Assembly: GCA_026387055.1 (NCBI GenBank) | Contig: JAPLML010000264.1 | Span: 1-8,588 of the forward strand | Direction of reading: 5' to 3' | Origin: Planctomycetota bacterium | GTDB lineage: Bacteria; Planctomycetota; Phycisphaerae; FEN-1346 | DNA length: 8,588 nucleotides | Part shown: piece by piece, positions 1-6,540 of the stretch | Position numbering within the stretch: position 1 is the first letter of the stretch | Layout of the letters: each line of letters begins with the position of its first letter | The notes under the pieces: model-generated | What the model saw: only the letters and a program-made list of their open reading frames with translations | What the model was told of the DNA's origin: nothing | The model's database searches: none | Program-made: the position numbers and the translations under genes

Positions 1-249
1 GAGACGATGCACATCCTGTCCTCGGCGCTCTCGGACAAGGCGAAGGGCGGCACCGGCACGAACGAGCCGATCACCTGGACGAACACGTTCGGCAAGGGCC
101 GCGTGTTCGTGACCTTGCTCGGCCATGACGGGCCCGCGACATCGGACCCGGTCAGCACGGCGTTCCTCACGCGCGGGGCCGAGTGGGCCGCCACGGGAGC
201 CGTGACGCTTCCGCTTCCGAAGGACCTTGTGGCAGCGGAGGCGAAGTAA
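1..249 (+). CDS. ThuA-like domain protein, C-terminal end (5' truncated by window)
   Basis: The reading frame is open from base 1 and ends with TAA at 247-249, leaving 82 residues of the C-terminus. The segment carries the end pattern of ThuA / trehalose-utilisation-like domains: a PITWTNTFGKGRVFVTLLGHD stretch split as PITWTNT then FGKGRVF then LLGHD, followed by a phenylalanine-containing helix and RGAEWAATG. The fold resembles class I glutamine amidotransferases, and many members in planctomycetes and relatives are secreted or part of larger sugar-related proteins. The exact reaction is not known for most of the family. The N-terminal part, including any signal peptide and the rest of the active site, lies outside the window, so substrate and location cannot be judged. 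The next gene on the same strand starts 202 bp downstream, past a block of palindromic repeats, so co-transcription is uncertain. Confidence 0.8.
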   Translation, partial: ETMHILSSALSDKAKGGTGTNEPITWTNTFGKGRVFVTLLGHDGPATSDPVSTAFLTRGAEWAATGAVTLPLPKDLVAAEAK

Positions 250-255
250 GCCTGT

Positions 256-312
256 CGTTTAGCCGTCGCCGGTACGGCGACGAACGATGATCGCGGCCGT
301 ACCGGACGCGGC
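256..312 (+). repeat. Palindromic element P1, copy 1 (right end missing)
   Basis: This 57-bp stretch matches copy 2 at 360-416 with a single difference (G286 versus A390). It begins CGTTTAGCCG and contains the arms CCGGTACGGC and GCCGTACCGG. Unlike copy 2, it lacks the final TAAAC that would complete the outer inverted repeat, so it looks truncated or degraded at its right end. It starts 6 bp after the stop codon of the ThuA-like gene, so it may also form an mRNA 3' hairpin. Confidence 0.85.
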
Positions 313-332
313 AGGGCGGGTTCGGGAATTCC

Positions 333-360
333 CCACGGCCGGACAAGCCGGCCGTGCCAC
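333..360 (-). repeat. REP palindrome h (type 1), remote from the RAYT
   Basis: A 28-bp REP unit read on the - strand: 5' GTGG, a 9-bp perfect stem CACGGCCGG / CCGGCCGTG, loop CTTGT, and a final G. It is identical base for base to REP g at 6541-6568. Its last base abuts P1 copy 2 directly. It is the only REP in this window outside the RAYT neighbourhood, which fits a dispersed family. Confidence 0.85.
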
Positions 361-421
361 GTTTAGCCGTCGCCGGTACGGCGACGAACAATGATCGCGG
401 CCGTACCGGACGCGGCTAAAC
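361..421 (+). repeat. Palindromic element P1, copy 2 (complete, 61 bp)
   Basis: The outer ends GTTTAGCCG and CGGCTAAAC are perfect 9-bp inverted repeats. After a 3-base step come CCGGTACGGC and GCCGTACCGG, perfect 10-bp inverted repeats, around a 17-base centre. A second, competing fold is visible in the left arm: CGTCGCCG, loop GTA, CGGCGACG (368-386). The element ends 30 bp before the start codon of the epimerase gene, so it lies in or next to its 5' leader. No coding function is proposed. Confidence 0.85.
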
Positions 422-451
422 ACGGCTTGGCCAAGTGCGCGGGAGGGCACC

Positions 452-1876
452 ATGGACCCAGCCTGCGAAGGGCTCGTGCGCACCTCCTGGGTGCTGCTGC
501 TTGCCGGCCTGGCGCTCGGTGCGGGGTGTGCGGCGCCAGTCGATCGCCCGGGCATACCCGCAGCCAAGCCGACACCGGCCGACCGCTTGGGTATCCCCGC
601 GGCGAAGCCTGGGCCGGCCGATTACGCACGGCTCGCCAAGACAATCGACGGCTACTTCCGCGAGTCGTACCTGCCCCTGTGGTACCCCCGATGCGTGGAC
701 AAGGTCCGCGGCGGGTTCCGCCAGGCGTTCGCCGACGACTGGACGCCACAAGCCGACGCCAACCGCTTTCTCGTGTTCCAGTCTCGCCTGACGTGGGTCG
801 CGGCCACGGCGGCGATGTACGACCCGGCGCTCAAGGCCGAGTACCTCCCCTACGCCCTCCACGGGCTCGACTATCTCGACAAGGTGATGACCGACCGGTT
901 CGCGGGCGGCCTCTTCTGGCAGGTTGACCTGGCGGGGCGGCCGATGGCGCCGTTCGGCGACGAGAAACACGCGTACGGCCTCTCGTTCGCCATCTACGCC
1001 TCGGCCGCCGTGTATGAGGCCACGAGGGAGGCGCGGGCCCTCGCCCTGGCGAGCGCCACGTTCGACTGGCTCGACAGGAATGCCCATGACCGCCAGCACG
1101 GCGGGTACTTCGAGGCGCTCGCGCGCAACGGCCGGCCGCTGCTCGCCCCGCCCGAGGACGCGGCCACGCCGCGCACCAAGGATGGGATCGGTACACCGTA
1201 TGGCTACAAGTCGATGAACACGCACATCCACCTGCTGGAGGCCTTCACGGCGCTCTACCGGGTCGCGCCGGAGGATCGGTTGCGGCAACGGCTGGAGGAA
1301 ATGGTGGCGATCGTGCGCGACCGCATCGCCGTCGAGCCAGGGTGCCTGAATTATTACTTCACGCCCGACTGGCGGGCCGTGCCGATGCACGACTCCTTCG
1401 GCCATGACGTCGAGGCGGCGTTCCTCGCGGTCGAGGCGGCCGAGGCCCTCGGCCGGCCCGACGACGAACCGACCTGGCGCGCCGCCCGCCGCATCGTCGA
1501 CCACGCCCTCGAGTGGGGCTGGGACGACAAGAACGGCGGTTTCTACAACGCCGGCCAGGCCTTCGCCGAAGCCCACGACAAGGCGAAGGTCTGGTGGGTC
1601 CAGGCGGAGGGGCTCAATGCCCTGCTCCTCATGCACCAGCGCTACGGCCGGGAGACGGACCGATACTGGCGGGCGTTTGCCAAGCAACTGCGGTTCCTCT
1701 GGAACCACCAGATCGACCACCAGCGCGGCGGATGGCGCAACGAGACCACGGAAGACGGCACGCCGAAGGGCGACCTCCGCAAGGCGTCGCCGTGGAAAGA
1801 GGCCTATCACGACAGCCGCGCGCTCATGAACGTGGCGCGAAGGCTGAACCAGTTGGCCGAGGGCAGGCGCCCATAG
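452..1876 (+). CDS. AGE / cellobiose 2-epimerase family protein, predicted lipoprotein
   Basis: The 474-residue product belongs to the (alpha/alpha)6-barrel family of N-acylglucosamine 2-epimerases and cellobiose 2-epimerases, which epimerise or isomerise sugars through histidine acid/base residues. Family signatures appear in order: HAYGLSFAIYA (173-183), MNTHIHLLEAF (255-265), DSFGHDVEAA (314-323), KVWWVQAEGLNALL (379-392) and PWKEAYHDSRALMN (447-460). His260, His318 and His453 are the likely catalytic or binding histidines by alignment from memory. The N-terminus has a hydrophobic stretch (about 13-24) ending in LGAGC with Cys26. This suggests a lipoprotein signal, though Gly rather than Leu at -3 departs from the consensus. 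Residues 32-57 are a Pro/Ala linker with a duplicated GIPAAKPxPAD unit. The ATG is preceded by GGGAGGG (441-447) at a short spacing; GTG at 476 is a possible alternative start. Which sugar is used cannot be told. Confidence 0.85.
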   Translation: MDPACEGLVRTSWVLLLAGLALGAGCAAPVDRPGIPAAKPTPADRLGIPAAKPGPADYARLAKTIDGYFRESYLPLWYPRCVDKVRGGFRQAFADDWTPQADANRFLVFQSRLTWVAATAAMYDPALKAEYLPYALHGLDYLDKVMTDRFAGGLFWQVDLAGRPMAPFGDEKHAYGLSFAIYASAAVYEATREARALALASATFDWLDRNAHDRQHGGYFEALARNGRPLLAPPEDAATPRTKDGIGTPYGYKSMNTHIHLLEAFTALYRVAPEDRLRQRLEEMVAIVRDRIAVEPGCLNYYFTPDWRAVPMHDSFGHDVEAAFLAVEAAEALGRPDDEPTWRAARRIVDHALEWGWDDKNGGFYNAGQAFAEAHDKAKVWWVQAEGLNALLLMHQRYGRETDRYWRAFAKQLRFLWNHQIDHQRGGWRNETTEDGTPKGDLRKASPWKEAYHDSRALMNVARRLNQLAEGRRP

Positions 1877-1882
1877 CCTCGT

Positions 1883-1910
1883 GCGCGGTGGGTCTCCTGA
1901 CCCACCGCGC
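1883..1910 (+). terminator. Palindrome P3, copy A: 12-bp hairpin, possible terminator
   Basis: GCGCGGTGGGTC pairs perfectly with GACCCACCGCGC around the loop TCCT. It begins 6 bp after the epimerase stop codon, in a gap between two convergent genes. No T-run follows on either strand, so it is not a classical intrinsic terminator. It may stop transcription in a GC-rich genome, protect mRNA 3' ends, or be a dispersed repeat. Confidence 0.6.
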
Positions 1911-1945
1911 AGGAAATGCGTCTTACCGGCTGATTGAGGCTCATT

Positions 1946-1971
1946 CGCGGCGGGTCAGGAGACCCGCCGCG
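1946..1971 (-). terminator. Palindrome P3, copy B: 11-bp hairpin, inverted copy of A
   Basis: CGCGGCGGGTC pairs with GACCCGCCGCG around the loop AGGA. Read on the - strand it is the same element as copy A, with one stem base pair changed on both sides (T-A to C-G). It lies 46 bp beyond the dnaE stop codon, so it would be the first strong hairpin met by transcripts of dnaE. No T-run is seen. Confidence 0.6.
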
Positions 1972-2017
1972 CAAAGTGGCGTTGTGGTACCAGACCGATA
2001 CCACCGCACGGCGTGTC

Positions 2018-5000
2018 CTACAACTTGACCATCGACCCGCGGCCGTTGGCGGTCAGGATGACGTGGCCGTCGCCGAAGAGGTTCTCCAGGTCGCGCTCCA
2101 GGGCCTCGTCCATCGCCACGCGGAGGGTGTCGCTGGCGCGGATGAGCGTGCGCGTGCCGTTCGGCCCCTCGAGCTCCAGGTAGAGGGGCAGCGGGCCCGG
2201 ATGGGCCGCCAGGACCTGTCGCAAGGCCGCCAGCATCTCGTCGTCGAGCCCCTCTTCGCGCAGGCGGAGGACGACGGCGTTTGAGAATTTCCGCCGGCCC
2301 TCATCCACGTCGAGAACCTCCGTCGTGCGGATCTGCGGCTCCTCGCGCTGGCGATCCACCTGGCCGCGGACGAACACAACGCGGTCGGCCTCCAAGAGGT
2401 TCTGGCACTCCGCGTACTTGTCGGGGAAGACGACGCACGAGACCGTGCCCGCGAGGTCCTCGAGGTCAAAGACCGCCATCTTCGCGCCGACGTTGCGGCC
2501 GGTCTTGGTGATAAGCATGCGGACGCTCTTGATGAGGCCGCCGACCGTGACGTCGGCTTTGTCCGAGAACTGTGCCAGGTCTGCCGAGTAGGCCGTCACG
2601 AAGTGCCGCAGGACCTTCTCGTACCGGCCCAGCGGGTGGTGCTTGACGTAGAGGCCGAGCGACTCCTTCTCGCAGCCCGAGAGTTTCTCCTCGGACCACT
2701 CGGGGATGTCGGGCATGGCCGTTTCCTCCAGCGGGGCTTCGGCGGCGAACTCGCCGAAGAAGTTCATCTGGCCCCGGCGCGAATCGTCCTGGGCCTCGGA
2801 CCCGGCCGCGAGGGCCTTGTCGAGGACGGCGGCAAGCTGGCTGCGGCGCGCGCCGGTCGAGTCGAACGCGCCGCACTTGATGAGGCTCTCGACCACCGCG
2901 CGATTAACGGCCGTCAGGTCCACCTTCTCGCAGAACTGGAAGAGCGACTTGAACCGCCCGACCTTCGCCCGGGCCGCCGCGATGGCCTCGACCGCCCGGT
3001 CGCCGATCCCCTTGACCGCCGCCAGGCCGAAGCGGACACAATCGCCCACGACGGTGAAATCGGCGCCCGACTCGTTGGCGTCGGGCGGGGCGACCGTGAT
3101 GCCCATCCGCCGACACTCGTCCATGTACTCGGCGAGCTTGTCGGAGTCGGCCATTTCGAACGTCAGGAGCGCCGCCATGAACTCCACCGGGTAGCGGGCC
3201 TTCAGGTACGCCGTCTGGTAGGCGATCTGGGCATAGCGGGCCGAGTGGCTCTTGTTGAACCCGTAGCCGCCGAAGTGAGTGATGAGCTCCCAGATCTGTT
3301 CGGCCCGCGGTTCGCCGAGGTGGTGCTTTTTGCAGCCCGCCATGAACGCCCCCTGCTCAGCGTGGATGACGTCGTGCTTCTTCTTCGAGATCGCCTTGAT
3401 GAGCTTGTAGGCCCGCTCCAGGGGGATGTCGCCCATGCGGTTCACGATCCGCATGACCTGTTCCTGGTACGCCATGATGCCGTAGGTCTCGCCCAGGATC
3501 TCCTGGAGAGCCGGGTGCGGATACTCGGGGGTGGTGCGGCCGTGCCTGCGGTCGAGGAAGTCGTCGATCATGACCATCGGGCCGGGGCGATAGAGCGCGT
3601 TGGCCGCGATGAGGTCGTCGAGTTTGTCGGGCTTGAGCTTCTGAAGCAGGTCCCGCATGCCTGCCGATTCAAACTGGAAAATGCCCCGCGTCTCGCCGCG
3701 CCGAAAGATGCCGAAGGTCTTGGCGTCGTCGAGCGGCAGCTTCTCCAGGTCGATCTCGACGCCGTGGTGCTGTTTGACGAGATCGACGGCCCGCTGCATG
3801 GTCGTCAGGGTGCGCAGGCCCAGGAAGTCCATCTTCAGGAGGCCGACCTTGGCCACGACGTCCATGTCCCACTGGGTGGTGATGTCGTCGCCCACGCGGC
3901 ACAGGGGGGCGTAGTTGACGAGGGGGGCGTCGGCGATGACCACTCCCGCCGCATGCACCGACGCGTGCCGCGCTACCCCCTCCAAGCGCCGAGCAATATC
4001 GATGAGTTCCTTGACCTGCGGCTCCTTCTGGTACATCGCCTTCAGGTCCGGCTCCTGATCGAGCGCCCGCTCCAGGGTCATGTGGAGCTGCGCCGGGATC
4101 TTCTTTGCGATGCGGTCCACCTCGGGCAGGGGGATGTTGAGGACGCGCCCCACGTCGCGGACCGCCGCCCGCGCAGCCATCGTCCCGAACGTGATGATCT
4201 GCGCCACGTCATCCTCGCCGTACTTCTCGCGGACGTAGCGGATGAGGTCCTTGCGGCCCTCCTGGCAGATGTCGATGTCGAGGTCGGGCATCTCGTTGCG
4301 GCTGGGGTCCATAAACCGCTCAAAGAGCAGGCCGTACTGGACCGGATCGACCGTCGAGAGGCCCAGCAGGTACGCGACCATGCACCCGACACCGCTGCCG
4401 CGCGCCCCGCACGGGATGCGGTGCTCCGCGGCGTAGCGGACAAAGTCCCAGACGATCAGGAAGTAGCTGGAGAATTTCTTGGCCTCGATGATCCTGAGCT
4501 CGTGTTCCAGCCGGTCGCGCAGGACCTTCGTGACGCGGCCGTAGCGCCGCACGAGGCCCTCTTCGCACAGCCGCCGGAGCATCGACTCGGGCGTCTCGCC
4601 CGCCGGCGCCGGGTACACCGGCGCGTGCCGCTCCTTGAACGAGAGCTCCAGGTTGCACCGCCGTGCCACCTCCACCGTGTTCGCGAGGGCTTCCGGCACG
4701 TCGGCGAACCGCTGGAGCATCTCGTCGTAGGTGCGCAGGTGAAACTCGCGCTCGCGGTACCGCATGCGGCTCTCGTCGGCCAGAATCTTGCCCGTGCTGA
4801 TGCACAGGAGGACCTCGTGCGCCCGCGTGTCGTCGGCGTGGATATAGTGCACGTCGTTCGACGCGACCAGCGGCACGCCCACCTCCTTCGCCAGGGCGAT
4901 CATGAGCGGCCGCACGCGCCGCTCCTCCTCGATGGCGTGGTCCTGGAGTTCCAGGTAGAAGTTCTCGCGGCCGAGGATCTCGCGATACTGGCTCACCACG

Positions 5001-5482
5001 CGCCGCGCACCGTCGAAGTCGCCCGCCAGGAGTCGCTGCGGCACTTCGCCCTGGAGGCAGCTCGACAGGCCGATCAGGCCCTCGTGCCGCTCGGCGAGGA
5101 CCTGCTTGTCGATGCGCGGCCGGTAGTAGAAGCCGTCGAGCGACGCCGTCGTCGCCAGGCGGATCAGGTTCCGGTAGCCCTGCTCGCCGGTGGCCAGGAG
5201 GATGAGATGGTAGCCGGCGTCCTGCGTCCCGGGGACGGTCTCGCGATCCTGCCGGCGACCGGGGGCGACGTACGCCTCGTAGCCGATGATGGGCTTCAGG
5301 CCGGCCTGGTTGGCGGCACTGTAGAACTCGACGACGCCGTAGAGGTTCCCGTGGTCGGTGATGGCCAGGGCCTCGGCCCCCTGCTCCTTGGCGACCTTGA
5401 CAAGGTCGTCGATGCGGCAGGCGCCGTCGAGAAGACTGTATTCCGTGTGAACGTGCAGGTGAACAAAGGGCGTCTGCGGCAA
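2018..5482 (-). CDS. dnaE: DNA polymerase III subunit alpha (DnaE)
   Basis: The catalytic subunit of the replicative polymerase: it extends DNA in the cytoplasmic replisome and binds the beta clamp. From the TTG start the product has 1154 residues, close to the family size. Domains: PHP (about 6-280) with HLHVHT; polymerase palm with GARGSGVG (359-366), the acidic cluster PDLDID (399-404) and Asp552 in KMDFLGL, matching the three catalytic aspartates; helix-hairpin-helix AAVKGIGDRAVEAI (821-834); clamp-binding motif QMNFF (905-909); OB-fold (about 977-1059). All PHP metal ligands seem present: His10, His12, Asp19, His44, Glu69, His92, Cys142, Asp210, His212. The start is chosen because the family normally begins a few residues before FVHLHVHT, GAGG lies 6 bp upstream, and a promoter overlaps the longer GTG start at 5545. 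If the GTG is used, 21 residues of unusual sequence are added. Confidence 0.97.
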   Translation of the reverse strand: MPQTPFVHLHVHTEYSLLDGACRIDDLVKVAKEQGAEALAITDHGNLYGVVEFYSAANQAGLKPIIGYEAYVAPGRRQDRETVPGTQDAGYHLILLATGEQGYRNLIRLATTASLDGFYYRPRIDKQVLAERHEGLIGLSSCLQGEVPQRLLAGDFDGARRVVSQYREILGRENFYLELQDHAIEEERRVRPLMIALAKEVGVPLVASNDVHYIHADDTRAHEVLLCISTGKILADESRMRYREREFHLRTYDEMLQRFADVPEALANTVEVARRCNLELSFKERHAPVYPAPAGETPESMLRRLCEEGLVRRYGRVTKVLRDRLEHELRIIEAKKFSSYFLIVWDFVRYAAEHRIPCGARGSGVGCMVAYLLGLSTVDPVQYGLLFERFMDPSRNEMPDLDIDICQEGRKDLIRYVREKYGEDDVAQIITFGTMAARAAVRDVGRVLNIPLPEVDRIAKKIPAQLHMTLERALDQEPDLKAMYQKEPQVKELIDIARRLEGVARHASVHAAGVVIADAPLVNYAPLCRVGDDITTQWDMDVVAKVGLLKMDFLGLRTLTTMQRAVDLVKQHHGVEIDLEKLPLDDAKTFGIFRRGETRGIFQFESAGMRDLLQKLKPDKLDDLIAANALYRPGPMVMIDDFLDRRHGRTTPEYPHPALQEILGETYGIMAYQEQVMRIVNRMGDIPLERAYKLIKAISKKKHDVIHAEQGAFMAGCKKHHLGEPRAEQIWELITHFGGYGFNKSHSARYAQIAYQTAYLKARYPVEFMAALLTFEMADSDKLAEYMDECRRMGITVAPPDANESGADFTVVGDCVRFGLAAVKGIGDRAVEAIAAARAKVGRFKSLFQFCEKVDLTAVNRAVVESLIKCGAFDSTGARRSQLAAVLDKALAAGSEAQDDSRRGQMNFFGEFAAEAPLEETAMPDIPEWSEEKLSGCEKESLGLYVKHHPLGRYEKVLRHFVTAYSADLAQFSDKADVTVGGLIKSVRMLITKTGRNVGAKMAVFDLEDLAGTVSCVVFPDKYAECQNLLEADRVVFVRGQVDRQREEPQIRTTEVLDVDEGRRKFSNAVVLRLREEGLDDEMLAALRQVLAAHPGPLPLYLELEGPNGTRTLIRASDTLRVAMDEALERDLENLFGDGHVILTANGRGSMVKL

Positions 5483-5488
5483 AGCTCG

Positions 5489-5492
5489 CCTC
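5489..5492 (-). promoter_or_regulatory. Ribosome binding site supporting the TTG start of dnaE
   Basis: GAGG on the - strand lies 6 bases upstream of the TTG at 5482-5480. Nothing similar precedes the GTG at 5545-5543. Together with the family N-terminus this favours the shorter protein. Confidence 0.55.
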
Positions 5493-5535
5493 GCTCTCGC
5501 GCGCGGGTTTCCAACGGGCGGCACACCTACGCCGG

Positions 5536-5564
5536 AATCTATCACGCGCCGGCGCGGGCGTCAA
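5536..5564 (-). promoter_or_regulatory. Predicted sigma70-type promoter of dnaE
   Basis: On the - strand TTGACG (5564-5559) is followed after 17 bases by TAGATT (5541-5536): 5 of 6 and 4 of 6 matches to the -35 and -10 consensus at the optimal spacing. Transcription would start near 5529, giving a leader of about 47 nt to the TTG. The -10 box lies inside the first codons of the longer GTG frame, which argues against that start. Confidence 0.5.
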
Positions 5565-5604
5565 CGGCTGAATGTAGACGCTCCCCGTGCACCGTGCAAT
5601 CAAT

Positions 5605-5744
5605 GTGGCGCGGCCGGCTTGTCCGGCCGTGGGGATCTCGGGCGTGCATTTCTCATGAACGTGGCACGGCCGGCTTGCCCGGCCGTGGGGATCTCGGGCG
5701 TGCATTTCTCGCGAACGTGCCACGGCTGGCTTGCCCGGCCGTGG
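5605..5744 (+). repeat. Tandem array of 56-bp units, each with a type 1 REP (a, b, c)
   Basis: Two complete 56-bp units (5605-5660, 5661-5716) and a partial third contain REP a (5605-5632), REP b (5661-5688) and REP c (5717-5744), all in the same orientation. The 28-bp linkers are nearly identical as well, sharing GGATCTCGGGCGTGC and ATTTCTC. Each REP is a GTGG-type foot (GTGC in c) followed by a 9-bp stem and 5-base loop CTTGT or CTTGC. REP a has CGCGGCCGG and REP c CACGGCTGG on the 5' side; both changes leave G-U pairs and keep the hairpin. Confidence 0.85.
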
Positions 5745-5761
5745 AGAATGGCGCCCCACTG

Positions 5762-5792
5762 CCACCACGGCGGGACAAGCCCGCCGTGCCAC
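5762..5792 (-). repeat. REP palindrome d (type 2), 18 bp past the RAYT stop
   Basis: Read on the - strand: GTGG, stem CACGGCGGG / CCCGCCGTG, loop CTTGT, then GTGG. The stem differs from type 1 by a C-to-G change on one arm and the matching G-to-C change on the other. It is the inverted partner of REP e, with a single difference, in the loop. Confidence 0.85.
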
Positions 5793-5810
5793 AGAGCGCC
5801 TGGCGACTTG

Positions 5811-6374
5811 CTATGGGGGAATGGGATCCATCGCCAAGACGGCGTCCATGCCTGCCCAGAACCGTGCGCTGGACCATTTCCAATCCGTCGGTACGGCAGC
5901 CAAGTTTCCTCGCACGGGGTTGCCGTGAATGTAATCGGCGACGGGCTGAATCTCTTCGAGGCGCGTGATGTTGTGATCGAAGCCGCCGCCGGCCTCCCAG
6001 AAACGGAAGACTCCGCGTGTTCCCTTCTTGACGGTAAGCCGCGCCAGCCACTCACGATCGCCGGATTCCACGAGGAACTGCTTGGCCTTCCAAGACACGG
6101 GGCGCTTGACGGCCTGCAAGAAGTCTGCCATCCGGTAGACGGTTTGGCGTGGTCGCACAAGCAGGTGCGCGTGCTCAGGCATGATGACATAGGCGTGAAC
6201 GTCCATCTCGTGCCGCCATCGGGCCTCCTGAACGGCCTCGATCAACCAGCGTCGCGTGGTGTCCTTGGACAGAAGTGCGTAGCCGTGATAGCAGGAGAAT
6301 GTGAGGTAGTGGGCATGGCCGGGGATGTTGAACGCGCGGCGCGTTTTCTTGGGCCGTTCAAGCATGGCGCCCAT
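5811..6374 (-). CDS. REP-associated tyrosine transposase (RAYT), Y1/HUH family
   Basis: A 187-residue single-strand DNA transposase of the IS200-like (TnpA) superfamily. RAYTs recognise and cleave REP hairpins and are held to spread them through their host genome; they are usually single-copy and domesticated. The HUH motif is in MPEHAHLLV (His68, His70). The catalytic tyrosine is probably Tyr148 in ADYIHGNPVRGNL, in the place of Tyr115 of the E. coli RAYT, followed by the typical DWKWSS (164-169). HYLTFSCYH (22-30) is the usual first strand, and FRFWEAGGGFDHNI (123-136) the usual FW region. All key residues are present and the frame is intact. ATG at 6374 is chosen; ATG at 6365 is also possible. 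Neither has a clear ribosome binding site. The frame stays open upstream to 6842, but that part is translated REP repeat and not family-like. REPs on both sides support the assignment. Confidence 0.93.
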   Translation of the reverse strand: MGAMLERPKKTRRAFNIPGHAHYLTFSCYHGYALLSKDTTRRWLIEAVQEARWRHEMDVHAYVIMPEHAHLLVRPRQTVYRMADFLQAVKRPVSWKAKQFLVESGDREWLARLTVKKGTRGVFRFWEAGGGFDHNITRLEEIQPVADYIHGNPVRGNLAAVPTDWKWSSARFWAGMDAVLAMDPIPP

Positions 6375-6435
6375 GATAAGCCGAGGGATTCGCACCGGCA
6401 AGCTCCGGGCGGGCACGCAGCGTGTGAACGCCGGT

Positions 6436-6466
6436 GTGGCACGGCGGGCCTGTCCCGCCGTGGTGG
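6436..6466 (+). repeat. REP palindrome e (type 2), 62 bp upstream of the RAYT start
   Basis: GTGG, stem CACGGCGGG / CCCGCCGTG, loop CCTGT, then GTGG. It is an inverted copy of REP d with one loop difference. It lies in the likely leader or promoter region of the RAYT gene, where binding by the RAYT protein could in principle affect its own expression. Confidence 0.85.
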
Positions 6467-6483
6467 CACTGGCGCGCGATCCG

Positions 6484-6511
6484 CCACGGCCGGACGAGCC
6501 GGCCGTGCCAC
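6484..6511 (-). repeat. REP palindrome f (type 1)
   Basis: Read on the - strand: GTGG, stem CACGGCCGG / CCGGCCGTG, loop CTCGT, G. It faces REP e across a 17-bp linker. The same spacing separates REPs c and d on the other side of the gene, so e-f and c-d are BIME-like pairs. Confidence 0.85.
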
Positions 6512-6540
6512 ACCGGCGCGAGGCACGTCGCCGACATCCC

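Noticed and set aside
416..1810. Long - strand frame opposite the epimerase gene
   Set aside because: Shadow of the + strand gene, with composition typical of an antisense GC-rich frame and no motifs.
5605..5792. Possible CRISPR array, because of regularly spaced palindromic repeats
   Set aside because: The linkers between repeats are themselves repeated, copies occur in both orientations, and there are no cas genes. REPs beside a RAYT explain it.
2603..5968. Very long open frame on the + strand opposite dnaE
   Set aside because: It is antisense to a fully recognisable DnaE, shows no family motifs, and runs into the REP repeats. Long antisense frames are common in GC-rich genes.
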